Source of the DNA: Diplolepis rosae | Taxonomy: Eukaryota; Arthropoda; Insecta; Hymenoptera; Diplolepididae | Assembly (NCBI GenBank): GCA_030998225.1 | Contig: JAPYXD010000680.1 | Coordinates: 10,292,001-10,356,000 of the forward strand | Reading direction: 5' to 3' | Length of the DNA stretch: 64,000 nucleotides | Shown: one piece after another, positions 45,259-56,837 of the stretch | Position numbering within the stretch: the first letter of the stretch is position 1 | Layout: every line of letters begins with the position of its first letter | Position numbers and translations under genes: made by a program | The notes under the pieces: generated by a model | Told to the model about the DNA's origin: nothing | The model's input: only the letters and a program-made list of their open reading frames with translations | The model's database searches: none

Positions 45259-46308
45259 GATCATCAACAACAATGGGTATGATAATAAATCACTCTAAAA
45301 GCTCTAGGGTAAAAATTCCTCGGATTCCTCAAATGTGGAAAATTAATTTAATATTCACGTACTGGTTGTGAGGACAAATCTATTTAAATGTAAACAAATA
45401 TTTACCACAGATCGTATATCTTTCTCGCTGCCGTTTGCGCGCTGAAGCATAACATTGTCAAGTAACCATAAAATCTAAATGTAGCGTCGTAAATTTCCCG
45501 TGTATGATATAATGCTTGTTTCAAATCGAGCTTAAAATTATCATGGCACATCAAATCTGTCAAACTCCCACGTTGGGAGAATGAACTTTTGTTGGTTTTT
45601 TTTTCGTGAAGCACAAAATTATGTTTGTTCTTATGGGACAGATGAATCCTTGAGTATAAGAATGAGTTTTGAAACAGACGTGCAGGGAAAAGTCAAAGAA
45701 AGACCAATGACATAAGTAGGGACATAATATCCTACCCGGACCGCAAGATGGTTAACCATCGGTTATTTATTCGCGCTACTTAAATAACCATAACGCGTTA
45801 ATAGCCAGTAGTGACTCGAAGAAGGCTCTACGGTCCCAGATTTATTTATGGGGCGTATTTATTGTCAGCGTGTAAATTTGCTACTACTACAGGGATTCTG
45901 GAATTCTGTGACATGTTTTCTTTTACGAGGAGAGTATCTTTTGATGAAGCCAGATGGAGTGTCAATTAAATTATCATAATTGGCTTTAAGAGTCATAATT
46001 AAATATATTTATAGGGCTTTAAATAACGTTAGGGACTAGTTCATTGAGTAGATTTTTTTATTGAGTCACTCATCAAATTTAGTGTCAACATTATCTTTCA
46101 AATCATATACAAGAGATTAACACTTTTGGATATTATACTAGATGTAAAAATTTAATAATAGATAACGGTCTTTCCATCAAAACAGAACATTTTTCCAAAG
46201 AAGCTAAATTTTTTATTTTATTTATATAGGGTTTAGTTAAAAAAGTCTTTTGTTTCAAATGAAAAACATTTTTGATGACGGTTTTCCTTCATTTTATTCA
46301 TGCAGTTT
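45259..46308. other. No gene recognised
   Basis: 45660-45960 is of mixed composition, with TTATTTATGGGGCGTATTTA near 45850 that could hold homeodomain-type sites; this is a bare suggestion. A 70-codon minus-strand ORF (45402-45614) has no domain. Confidence 0.35.
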
Positions 46309-46310
46309 TA

Positions 46311-46663
46311 CTCAGAAAAAAGATTTGATTGGAAGAACGAAAATAATTTGTTTGAAAGACGTTCTTTGATTTTTTAAAATTATTCAATTGAATTAAATAA
46401 AATTTGTTTGTTTCAAAGAAAGTATCTGTGAACCAAGTAAAAATTCGTTCGAATCAAATCAATTTCTGCCTTGAATTAAACAAATTATATCTTTGACCAA
46501 ATATGAATGCAATAATTTGCATTTTTGAGAAAAATTTATTTCTTTTAAACAAATATTTATTTGACCCATAGTTATTTTGTTTGAATTAAACATATGTTAT
46601 TTAATTCAAATAAATCTATTGTTTAAATCAATAATAGCCTTTTAAACAAATTATTTTCCTCAG
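46311..46663. mobile_element. Palindromic MITE, CACTCAGAAAA family, copy 2
   Basis: Left CTCAGAAAAAAGATTTGATT preceded by TA, right TTATTTTCCTCAG followed by TA (46664-46665). Arms share ATAATTTGTTTGAAAGAC and inverted TTTTAAACAAATTATT. Confidence 0.75.
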
Positions 46664-47154
46664 TATTGTTTATGTTATGTAAAATATTTTTGTTAGTAAA
46701 ACTCAATTTTGAAAGAACAGCAATACATTTCTTTGCAAAAATTATTTTGGAATAGAATTTTTAATCTAATGATATTTATTTAACATTTAATGTCTTTTCT
46801 TTAATCCTTTCAAAAAATAGGTAATTTTATTCATTATAAAATTCTCTGCAATCCTGTCCATTGAGTTTTGTTGAAAAACATTTGTTTAGGGATTTTTAAG
46901 TATTCATATTCTGGACTTGCATTGACCCTTAATTAATAATTGAAGATATATGTTGATGTTGTGGACCAAAGCCAACTATCAACATCCATATATGTGTTCA
47001 ATTTTTAAGTATATTTTATAGTTATATAGTCTATATATTTATATAGTGAATTTTCTAATCATTAACATTATCTATGGTTTATTAGGATTTTAGAGAAATT
47101 ATGATTGCTTTTAAAATTCAAGAAAAGACACTAAATGTCAAATACATATAACTA

Positions 47155-47556
47155 CACTCAGAAAAAATATTTGATTGAATCAAAAAAATTATTTGTTTAA
47201 AACACTTTCTTTGATGTAAAGAAATGTTTTGCTTTAATCAAACAAAATTTGTTTGATTCAAATGAAATATCTTTGGACTAAATAAATATTTGTTCGGATA
47301 AAATAAATTTTTGCCTTAAATCAAACAAATTATATCTTTGACCATATATCAATGCATTAATTTCTTTGTTTTGAAGAAAAATTAATTTGATTCAAACAAA
47401 TATTTATTTGATTCAAACAAATATTTATTTGATTCAAAGATATTTTGTTTGAATCAAAAAAATTTTATTTCATTTGAACAAATCATTTATTTAAATAAAA
47501 GAAAGTCGTTCAAACAAATCATTTTCTTTGATTCAATCAAATCATTTTTCTGAGTG
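47155..47556. mobile_element. Palindromic MITE, CACTCAGAAAA family, copy 3
   Basis: 402 bp, TA at 47153-47154 and 47557-47558; CACTCAGAAAAAATATTTG / CATTTTTCTGAGTG ends. Internal direct and inverted TTTGATTCAAACAAAT words. The best preserved copy. Confidence 0.88.
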
Positions 47557-47589
47557 TATTATTGGACAAAACATTTTGACCCGAACCTA

Positions 47590-49100
47590 ATGTTTCTAAG
47601 AAGTGTATTTTTTTCTTTTACAAAATGCATTAAAACATTTTTTCATAAGATGTATATTTTTCTTTTTAATTTTGAAAAATACTATTGAAAATCCAAAATT
47701 CACCTTTTAACAATAATATGTGAAATACGAAAAAAACATAAGTTAGCAAAATTGTTCGTTTCAATAAGATCTACAAATTTTGTCTGACATAGTTTCTGAT
47801 AAAACGTATATTTATTTTCGTTTCAATTAAAAACAGGATTAAAATTTAAAAATTCCATTTTTTAAACAAAATATATATTTTATGTTTTGATTTTAAATAT
47901 TGAAAATCAAAAATTCTATTTTTTAACCAAAATATGTGGGATACAAAATAAGCGTTAAAATAAAAAATCGTTTGCTTAAAAACAGTCTACGAATTTTTTT
48001 TCTCTTTTAGATATTTGGAAGAAAATAGATTTTGTTCAATCATATCAATTATTAGAAAGTTACAGTAATTTATACAGAAACTCGAGCGCAAGTGTCATGA
48101 TGAGAATATGTTCCTTAAGGCTGATAGAGCCTTAAGTAAATTCAATTTACTTTTTCATTTGAAATCAAAAACAAATTTAGTAACTTTGAGAAAATGCAAT
48201 TCACATCTAAAATATTATAAAATCAACTTAAGCTTTAGTATCAAATTACAAGAAATAAACTTATATTTATGCGATGAATATAAGACCGAGCGCGATGCGC
48301 GACGATTGAATCGCTCGCCTACAGTGTTGCCAGATGGCTGAGTCGCTTTCCCCCTAGATTAGTTCCTATTTTCCACTAAAAAAAAAAATTTCCACTAAAT
48401 CCTGAAATTTTTTTTTAATAGTAAAATTCGTATATTTACATGACGAATTTTCCTTTTTTCAATATTTAAACGCTTTGTATATATTGTTTTTTGAGAAAAA
48501 AAGAAAGGATTTCAAAGGAATTTCTGAAGAAATTCGAGAACATTCGCTTTTAGTAGCTGTGACCTAACGTTTAATGACGCGCGTTTTTAAAATTAGGAAT
48601 TTATTTCAAAACAGTAAATAATGAGAAATTATATTGAAAAATATCTAATCGCTGCTAATGCCTTTAAAAGTGTTGATAAAATCAAAGAATATTATAAATA
48701 TGGCTGTTTTTTCATGAAATTTTATTGACTATTTAAAGGAAAGATAACAGTTATAATTTACTTGTGATTGGTCATGACAACACACTTGTACAATAAACTA
48801 ATGAAATTGAGCGTTAATATTCGGTTAGGAAATACAACCAATCACTTGGCTTATTTAAAATTAAACAATTACGGTGATTGGAGGATATTAGAGATTTTAA
48901 AATAAAATGGATAAACCCCTAAAAAAACCCTGAATAAAATAAAAACACTAAATTTTCCCACTAAAGAATTTCTCACCCTAAATTTCTCACTGAAGGACAA
49001 AAAATCTCCTAAATCTAGTGGAAAAACCCCTAATCTGGCAACACTGCTCGCCTAGGTACGCTCAAACTTGGGAGCGAAGCGTGTTGCGCGCGATGGGAAT
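47590..49100 (-). repeat. Large AT-rich dispersed repeat, arm C, split by a hAT element
   Basis: Reverse complement of arm A in order: AAAATGCATTAAAACATTTT, TTTTGTCTGACATAGTTTCTG, CGAGCGCAAGTGTCATGATG (48074-48096), then the GC tip GAGCGCGATGCGCGAC at 48288-48303. The tip continues beyond the hAT insert as CTCAAACTTGGGAGCGAAGC to about 49100. Confidence 0.78.
48322..49046. mobile_element. Non-autonomous hAT element, 725 bp (8-bp duplication CTCGCCTA)
   Basis: CTCGCCTA at 48314-48321 and 49047-49054. Ends CAGTGTTGCCAGATGG and (reverse complement) CAGTGTTGCCAGATTAGG; CAGTG-type TIRs and an 8-bp duplication define hAT. No transposase ORF. Inserted in the GC tip of arm C; without it the tip matches arms D and F. 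Confidence 0.93.
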
Positions 49101-50363
49101 GTGCCTGCTAAGCGACCAGATTTTTTGGTTTGTGATTATGTCGATGGGTCATTCCTCTTTAATTTCATTACTTTTTACATATATTATACATTTTTTCCTA
49201 TTTAATTGATTTGCTGAGCGTAGTAAATAATATATCAGTTTTTTTTATTTTGGAAACCAATTTTCAAATTATAATCTCTTATAAAATTAATAATTAAATT
49301 TAAATCCATAAATAAGCTTGTTTTAGAAAAGAACAGACATATTAAAATTCTTGAAAATGCAGTTATAATCGATTAACAGAATATTCTTTTTTAAATTTTC
49401 AACTTTTGTTGTATCAGTTTCGAAGGAATACTTATATTGAATAAAATTGTTTAAATTTTTTAATCCAAATTTCACAAATAACTGTATTCAATCTTATAAA
49501 ACGGTTTGTCTCACAAATATTTGATAATTTTTATTTAGTTCTGTTGTTATAGATCTTGAAATTCATTAGTATTCAAAGCTTTTAATTTTTATTAACTTTT
49601 AAAAATAAGAAGGCGATAGTAACAAGGGATTAAAATCAAATATTGCTTGTTTCGTAGTATCTCGGTGATAATGTGGGCGATTGATTCTGAATCCAAAGAC
49701 CGTATCGAACGTAAATCGATCGGCATCTGCTCGCTACAATTGAAACTATTTATAATTCGCAAGAAATAGTAAGAACATCGAGAGGGAAAGCAATATGATA
49801 AGTGGGCGTTATGAGAACGATCCTAGCAGCAGGAGATGTGAGAATATGTCAAGATTTAATAAGCGAAATCATGCTATGAATCGCGTTTGCATATTCTACA
49901 TTGCTGACGTTCGTATTTCGAAAATGATATATTTCAGATAATTAAACATTCCAAACCTTATCATTAGCTTACTTATATTTTACCGCACTCACTTGGCAGA
50001 TATTTAACGATTCAAATGACATGTTTATGAATTACACTCGGCAAAAAATTCCCTTTTAATGTTTAGATTGAAATAAATTGATGAACTTAAAAATTATTAA
50101 TTATTTCAATTTTTCCCTGTGATATGTTGTAAACCCATTTATGTCCAGTGGATCATTAGCAACCCACCTTGGTTTATTGCATATACGAACATAAATATAA
50201 AATGACGATAAAATAAGATAAAAATGAATTAAAGAAATCTGGGAATAAATGGGTTAATAATAAAAAATAAAGTATGCTTATTTGAGTAATATAATTAACA
50301 CCAAAAGTCTTCTTTTGGTTTCAAACATATTTATGAAAAATATTCCAAAACATTGATTTAACA
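49101..50363. other. No gene recognised
   Basis: AT-rich; 49640-49900 is slightly richer in GC. No ORF with a domain and no matched repeat. Confidence 0.45.
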
Positions 50364-50365
50364 TA

Positions 50366-50669
50366 CACGCAGAGAAAAGATCAGTAAAATTTACAGGAAG
50401 TTCGGTACTTATTTGGACAACATGACTTTTTAGTAAATTTTTCAAGAAGTTGAGTTCAATCAACACATTTTCTGTACAATTCACTTAGCGTCCAGTAAAA
50501 TCTACTGAATACGAAAAAATCCTAGTTAAGTTGATTGTACTGTACGCTAAGTGAATTGTACAGAAAATCTGTTGATTGAACTCAACTTCTTGTAAAATTT
50601 ACTAAAAAGTCATGTTGTCCAAATAAGTACCGAACTTCCTGTAAATTTTACTGATCTTTTTTCTGCGTG
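50366..50669. mobile_element. Palindromic MITE, CACGCAG family, copy 2 (uninterrupted)
   Basis: 304 bp, TA at 50364-50365 and 50670-50671; ends CACGCAGAGAAAAGATCAGT and inverted ACTGATCTTTTTTCTGCGTG. Arms of about 145 bp. It supplies the empty-site control for copy 2 of the CTCTCTAAA family. Confidence 0.92.
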
Positions 50670-50671
50670 TA

Positions 50672-51504
50672 GTTTCTTCTTTTCTAATATTGTTTTGATA
50701 GTTGAATATTTATAATGTACGTTCATTAGAAGCTTTCAAATAGGCAGAAATTTTTTTTAACTTTTTAGAAATCTTAAATAAGACGGAAAAATAATGATCC
50801 ACAATTTTCTCATTCCTAAAAATTATTATAGCTTTATTGAAGCGCGATCTTTAAATATGACCTAAAAAAAAGACATTATGTTTTTAAAAATTGTATTATT
50901 TATCTCAGGAGATGATAATTCGAAGCTTGATTCTCAATTCGGTACTATTTTTTTATTAGTGAGGAAATTTTCCAATTATTTTTTAATTATGAAATCATGA
51001 ATGTTTATGAAAAAAATGTTAACATACAGAAATTATTTACCTAGGATTGAGATCATAAAATATCGTTTATTTAAGTAAATTAAGTACAATAAAATACAAC
51101 CTGAATCTTTTGTACTCCAACTCACACCTCGCTCTCCTCACGCCCTCTTTCGTTCAAAACGCCTAACCAAAATCCCGCGAATTTTGTATATTGTAAACCA
51201 TATTTCTACATTTATTTAAAAAATTTTAATTCCTGACTGAACTTTTTTACAAATAAATAAACGCCAATTATTCAAAATTTATTCGATTGTAATGAATGAG
51301 AGCTTGTTTTTTCGGGAACAAGATTCTTCAGAATTTTACTGCATCCAATTATTGAAAATTAATTTTTTATTGCTTCATATTATCAAAACTTTGAACAAAT
51401 GAAATTATTAGGTAGTTAGTCAACTGTATTTAAGAACTGAAAATGCTTATATTGTGGAGAATCTTCGTTTCGAGGAAATAAGCTCTCATTAATTAGAATC
51501 GCAT
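50672..51504. other. No gene recognised
   Basis: AT-rich. 51240-51500 is a very diverged relative of the 32.5-kb module (TGTGGAGAATCTTCGTTTCG, TTAGAATCGCATG). Confidence 0.4.
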
Positions 51505-51765
51505 GAACACAACTTCCGAACAAAGTTGGGACATACAGACAAGTTGGAGATTATTTAATATTATCGTTATAATATCTAATATACATTTTAAAACTTTACT
51601 CTACAATTTTAAAGTTTATCGAATTGTGATGCGTTCTTTAACTCTTGGAACGTCAAAAATTATTACAATAACATTAAATAATCTCCAACTTGTCCAATTG
51701 CCCCAGCTTTACTCCAAAATTGAGTAAAGTTTCTCAAACTATTATTCTCTGCCTGTAAAAAACTA
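51505..51765. mobile_element. Palindromic MITE with GACAAGTTGGAGATTATT arms
   Basis: ACAAGTTGGAGATTATTTAA at about 51539 is inverted at about 51671-51690. A partial relative starts at 63090 (GGACAAGTTAGAAGTTATTT) next to a CACGGAGAAA end. Outer boundaries uncertain. Confidence 0.65.
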
Positions 51766-51784
51766 AAATCGATTAAATTTTCGA

Positions 51785-51915
51785 ATTCTCTATATAAATA
51801 AAAATAAAAATAAAATATAAAATATAAATATATATAAACAATATATAATATATATATATAATATATATAAAAAAATATAAATATAAATATATATAAATAA
51901 AAATAAAATAAAAAA
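51785..51915. repeat. AT-only low-complexity run
   Basis: Irregular (AAATAT)n/(AT)n sequence without G or C for long stretches; a minus-strand ORF rich in Tyr, Ile and Phe here is an artefact. Confidence 0.9.
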
Positions 51916-51932
51916 TCTGACCGCTTCACAAG

Positions 51933-52860
51933 AATATTCTCATCGCGCGCTTCGCACGCAGCTCCCAAGCTTCAGCGCGCCTATGGGGCGCGCGATCTGA
52001 TCGTCGTGCTTTGCGCTCAGTTTTATGTTCTTCGCATACATTCAAGTTTGATTTTTTACAATTTATACTAAAACTCAAGTAAAGTTACTTCCAATTTGAG
52101 GAATATATCCTCATCACGACACTCGCGCTTCGCGCTCGATGTTCACGATCGAAACCAAGGAACTAAGAATCGTGATTCAAAGATAAAAGACAGTATAAGC
52201 CTGTATTAATTTCCCTGTGATATGTGTATATATTTTCGTAATTTCATGATTTCGTATTATATCGAATCATATTTTTTTGGTTAAAACATAGCATTTTTGA
52301 TTTTGAACAGTATTTTTAAAAATCCAGACGAAAAATATGCATTTTATTAAAAAATGTCTTGATGGAAATTTGTACACCTTATTCAAGCAAATAATTCAGC
52401 ATCATAATGTTTTTTCCATATTTTGTTTAGAAAATCGAATTTTTTATTTTCAAGTGTTTTTTTAAATTAAAAGAAAAAATATACATCTTTCCAAAAAATG
52501 TGCAAATGCAAATTGTAGAACTTTTCTAGTGAACAATTTTGTATGATAACGTTTTATCTTGTAGTTTGACTGAAAAATGGATTTTTATTATTGATTCTTT
52601 TTAAGTTTTGAAATTCTGTAACTTTTCTAATTTTACTTTTATTAGAAAATAACCTTAGAACAATTTGTAGAGCTTTCTGAAAAATATCAGAAACTATTAT
52701 TAAAATATTGGATTTTCCTAAAAAGTAGTTTTCCAAAATACCAAAAATGTTCTAATTTTTGAAATTTTGTTCGGATATGGCTGGTTAACGAACCTGTCCT
52801 TGCTTTTTGAGCTCTGATAAAGTGTACCAAACGTATTTTAATCTGAGGATTCTTTTAAAA
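51933..52860 (+). repeat. Large AT-rich dispersed repeat, arm D
   Basis: GC tip at 51940-52020 (GCGCGCTTCGCACGCAGCTC, GCGCGCCTATGGGGCGCGCG), second module at 52108-52140 (CACGACACTCGCGCTTCGCG), then AT-rich sequence parallel to arm A, ending with GGCTGGTTAACGAACCTGTC at 52781. The full length of an arm is thus about 0.9-1.1 kb. Confidence 0.8.
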
Positions 52861-53000
52861 GTGATTGTTTCCACAGAAAACGATGACGACAAAGGGGACA
52901 GATGCAAAAAGACAGGAGGGAAAAAACCTTTTTCGGATTCAGGAGATCATGAAACGTGGAGATTTATTAAAAAAAGTGGGGGTCAAATTTTACACAAATA

Positions 53001-53442
53001 AAGGGTTTCCCAATAAGGGTGATATGTTTTGAAATTGAAAAAAAACACTGAATATTCATTCAAAGATGATTTTTTGATGAAAATACTGGCCTGTACGGCG
53101 GCTATATTCTGTGTAGAACGTGCGGTACGCATACGATTTTTAGGCTTAGTATCCAATAGAGTAAATTCACTCTCCAACTTATCGATTATTCGACGAATTG
53201 AGAGCGCGGATGGAGCAGAATGACGACCATATTTTGCACGATATGCTCTTTGAACACCGACAAAACTTCTCGAATTTTGATAAAATAATTGGACAATTTC
53301 TAAACGTTGTGGAAGCGTGAAACTACTCATGATTAAATGGCAAACCTTACTGATCACAACTGACAGCAGACGTCAAAAATTTCAGTTCAAATGAGCCCGA
53401 TAGGGACATTCAAAATCATATCACCCCTATTGGGAAACCCTT
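53001..53442 (-). mobile_element. Mariner-family deletion derivative, 442 bp
   Basis: TA at 52999-53000 and 53443-53444. TIRs: AAGGGTTTCCCAATAAGGGT and (reverse complement of right) AAGGGTTTCCCAATAGGGGT. It encodes only the N-terminal DNA-binding domain of a transposase; everything from there to the other end has been deleted. Confidence 0.93.
53085..53330 (-). pseudogene. Transposase N-terminus (DUF4817-like) only
   Basis: Starts at ATG 53330 with MSSFTLPQRLEIVQLFYQNS, a helix-turn-helix domain that aligns by eye with MERLTSQQRLQIVQLYYENG of the 8.2-kb element, followed by RIIDKLESEFTLLDT and ARSTQNIAAVQASI. Homology stops near 53085, where the reading frame runs into the terminal inverted repeat. 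The catalytic domain is absent. A truncated DNA-binding protein could in principle compete for ends, but there is no evidence of expression. Confidence 0.88.
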
Positions 53443-53444
53443 TA

Positions 53445-54102
53445 TAATGCCTTCTCATATGTGACGAGAATGTAAAAAAGATAAAATTCCAATTCAATAT
53501 AGGATCAAAATATCCTCATTACCTAGAACTCAGCCAACGCGAGAAACTGGAAGAGTAACTAAGAGAGAAAAAAATGACTAGCAGTTCAAAAGGTGATACC
53601 AATGGTTCTACAGTGAGCACCATACAGGGGTTTTCGCGGTAGGGTGATTGGTGGCATCCGTTAGTTTAATCATCGCGCATTAGCCGCACTACCCCTAACC
53701 CAAACTCTGGCCCACTTTCACCCTCTGTTTCCAAGTTTCGTTCGTTCCATTTCCGTCTAGAGCTGCCCTCTTTCTATACCTTTCCATTCATTCATTTATT
53801 TTTCCTTTTACTCTATTGTGTGCACGTAGTGTGTACTGCTCGTAATGTATGACCCCGTTTATCAACGGGTCGCTCATCTTGTTCGAACGACAGGTAGTGT
53901 TCAAAACAGACATTCCGCAGCAGCGTTAACCTGTCTCTAAAACTAATCGGACAGCGGGACGTGAATTTTGTATTGTAGAGCACAATCGTTGCTCATAAAC
54001 ACACCCGAAAATTCTGCCCATTCAACACTCGGAATATCAATGCATTTGTGAAATTCTGAATTATAATTAGAACCCTGCTTTGTTTCGAGCGTTGTTTATT
54101 CA
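53445..54102. other. No gene; mixed-composition, probably single-copy DNA
   Basis: 53600-54060 has balanced composition with CpGs, a hairpin CCCGTTTATCAACGGG near 53853, and no ORF. It may be host intergenic sequence between transposon clusters. Confidence 0.4.
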
Positions 54103-54169
54103 TTAACCCTTTGCGGCATACATTTTTTAGGGGAACGAATTCTTATGATAATTGTTACATAAGGGTTTT

Positions 54170-54600
54170 TGGGGTCGCTGATTACAAATCTGAACTCAGA
54201 TTTTGGAAATTCAAAATGGCGGCTCCAAGATGGCGGTCATAATATTACGTTTTTTTTAATTTGTTTTTGAAAATTGGTATACAGGGGTTTTTGAGATCAC
54301 TAATTACGAATCTGAACTCAGATTTTGGAAATTTAAAATCGCGGATCCAAGATGGTGGCCAAAATTTTAAATTTTTTAAAATTTATTTTTGAAAATTGGT
54401 ATAGAGGGTTTTTCGGTGTCGCTGATCACGATTCTGAACTCAGAATTTGAGAATGGTAGATCCATGGTGGCGTCTAACAATGAAATATTATTGTAACATT
54501 CTTCGAATTGCTGATTATAAACTTGAACCATAATTTCAAAAATTCAAATGGTAAGGTTCCAGATGGTGAAAGTAACAAAAATGGGGTTCTAAAAAGTGCA
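54170..54600 (+). repeat. 122-bp tandem repeat inside the piggyBac-like element
   Basis: Anchor TGAACTCAGA at 54191, 54313 and 54435, with a fourth decayed unit after 54500. Units contain GGGTTTTTGGGGTCGCTGAT and a CCAAGATGGCGG-type phrase. Confidence 0.88.
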
Positions 54601-54808
54601 GGTTTATTGAGGTTATTTTCGTAAAAAAATTCTGAAAAGTTCCTCCAATAATGAATTCTTTTCAGAAACAGGTATTTTTTCTGAATTTGTTTATTAAAAT
54701 TGACAAATTTTTACAAAATCTGGTACTTTTACCAGGGGTGTTAGTTGAAGTTTGCCGGTTTTTTCAATAAAGAAAACACTTAATTCTCAAGGGAATCTCA
54801 AAAAATGT

Positions 54809-56530
54809 TTATTCAAAGTATTGACCATTGGATTCTACACATTTTGCCCATCTCTCAGGCAAATCATGGGTAATATTCCAAAAAAACTTTTTCTCTTTCA
54901 AGGCAAACCATTCGACGAGCCATTTTTCGACTTCTTCAAAATTAGTGAAGCGCTGCTCTGCGAGTGAGTATCCCATCGATGCGAAAAGGTGATAGTCGGA
55001 CGGGGCGAGGTCTGGAGAGTACGGCGGGTGCGATAATATTTCCCAATTCAATGTTTTTAATGTGTTCTTCACCACTTTAGCGGTATGAGACGGTGCGTTG
55101 TCATGTTGTAGGATAACTTTGCCATGTCTTCGGGCCCATTCCGGCCGTTTTTCGATCAATGCATGATTCAAATTGATAATTTGTTGTCGGTAGCGATCCG
55201 TATTCACCGTCTCACCAGGTTTTAATAACTCGAAGTACACCACACCACACTGGTCCCACCAAACACAGAGCATTGTCTTACGGCTTCGGGTTCTTGAAAT
55301 AAATCCATTTTTCGTTCCCCGTAACAATTCGATGCAGAAAAGATTTCCTTTCGAACCGTTGAAGCAGCATTTCAAAAATGGTTTTTCGATTTTCCATTTA
55401 TCTATCGTTCAGTTGGTGTGGTACCCATTTTCCATACTTTTGGATTTTTCCCATGGCTTTTAAGGACGTTCTCTTGCCCGTAGATGTGCTCATCCTACTC
55501 TATTATAGGTAGTGGGATTACTGTTAAGCTTTCTGACCGAATGAGTTGAGCACCGTTTATGCGCAAAAGTAACAAAATGTGTCTTCTGCGTCGATTTGTG
55601 GATTTAGCAACACCGCTTTCCTGTCTTTCTCATATCGAGTCGAAAGCATATGGTGTGAGAGAGGTTATATTATGAGTTTATTGACAGTTTGTAAATACTA
55701 ATAAGATTTATAATAAATTTCGCAACAAAAATGCATTTTTTATTTCACAAAAATCAGCTGCTCGTAAAAACAAAGCTCTGGAAGCAATGTCAAATGTAAG
55801 CGTACGCGCGCGCTGTTGATACTGTGTTGCCAAGTCACCATATTTGCTTCAGCAAGCCGGCTAAGAATTTGTGCAACTGCGAGTTTCAACAACGTATATC
55901 TTTAAAAGTAGTGCCGGTACACGTATTTTTTATGATGGCATACGATTCCTTATAATCTCTAGTATAATATACTAGTTTTCCAAAAAAATCTAAAGAAAAT
56001 TGTGCTTTTAATGTAAAGAAAGGTATCGCAAAACTGAACTACGCCTATCTAACACGTGTTAAGAGATTCAACTTTAGAGTTTAATTTCTCGATTTTAAGT
56101 ACCGGTCTTGATGCTAACCTTTTTACCGCTTTGTAGATCATGGTAAAAATTACTTATTTACGAAGTTTGAAAGAAATATAAAGAAAAGTGATTTTCAAGA
56201 GAACGTCCTTAAACGTTGGCAATTTGCTCCTCGGGTCACATTTAGTGTTTGTGCCAATTGTTGTTGCGATTGGGCTGGGTCTTCATTCAATAACGCCTGC
56301 AATTCCTCGTCTTCGAACTTTTTCGCTGCACGAGGATGTTCATTGTCTGTTAAATCGAAATCTCCACTTTTAAATTGACGAAACCATGTCTTACATGTTT
56401 TAATCACTGGAGCATGTTCACCATAAGTTTCTACCAGCAATCGATGAGCTTCAACTGCTTTTTTCTTTTGATGAAATATGAAAAGCAACGAATGCCGCAA
56501 ATGCGATTGACTTGGAACGAAACTCGACAT
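54809..56530 (-). pseudogene. Mariner transposase (DD34D type), interrupted and mutated
   Basis: N-terminal part from ATG 56530: MSSFVPSQSHLRHSLLF, then helix-turn-helix region with EAHRLLVETYGEHAP, TWFRQFKSGDFDL and EDEELQALLNEDPAQSQQQL. It breaks at the inserted TTAA element (55464-56208). After it the protein resumes as KAMGKIQKYGKWVPHQLNDR, a stop, then MENRKTIFEMLLQRFERKSF. The first catalytic residue is replaced (VTGNEKWI where mariners have VTGDEKWI). A frameshift follows, then ILQHDNAPSHTA (second Asp) and PPYSPDLAPSDYHLF (third Asp), ending at 54809. Inactive. I describe the breaks only. Confidence 0.93.
55464..56208. mobile_element. 745-bp TTAA element inside the mariner
   Basis: TTAA at 55460-55463 and 56209-56212; perfect 13-bp TIRs GGACGTTCTCTTG / CAAGAGAACGTCC. 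Removing it with one TTAA rejoins the mariner frame (CAACGT-TTAA-AAGCC, coding QRLKA). No ORF. Ends do not begin with CCC, so it belongs to a different TTAA family from its grand-host. Confidence 0.93.
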
Positions 56531-56837
56531 ATTCACGGAGGTAAACAACTATGATGCTATTATTTTGGCAGAATGTAATTGTGTATTTTTGAAGGTTATT
56601 GTCCATAGAAAAATATGACATAGATGCCAAATCATAGAAATGTATACATATCTCTAGCGACATCTATGAGTAAAACCGGCAAATTTCAACTAACACCCCT
56701 GGTAAACGTGAATTTATATTCGATAACATCCTAGGATCGTAAAATAACAAAAAACATTTGGATAATCAGATCAAAATTACATTTAAATCGCGAAAATTTG
56801 TAAAAAAATAAGATGCCACTGTGCCGCAAAGATTTAA

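Larger units (their letters stand above)
54732..56702 (-). mobile_element. Mariner element with a TTAA element inside
   Basis: TA at 54730-54731 and 56703-56704. TIRs: CCAGGGGTGTTAGTTGAAGT and (reverse complement of right) CCAGGGGTGTTAGTTGAAAT, about 30 bp with two or so mismatches. Without the 745-bp insert and one TTAA the length is 1,222 bp, close to the usual mariner size. Confidence 0.94.
54107..56833. mobile_element. piggyBac-like non-autonomous element (TTAA), containing a mariner
   Basis: TTAA at 54103-54106 and 56834-56837. Ends: CCCTTTGCGGCATAC and (reverse complement of right) ATCTTTGCGGCACAG. CCCTTTG-type ends next to TTAA are typical of piggyBac-like elements. Its own sequence is only about 750 bp (54107-54731 and 56703-56833), including a 122-bp tandem repeat. 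The rest is the mariner at 54732-56702. Confidence 0.78.

Noticed and set aside
51663..51968. 101-codon minus-strand ORF rich in Tyr, Ile and Phe
   Set aside because: Translation of an AT-only low-complexity run.
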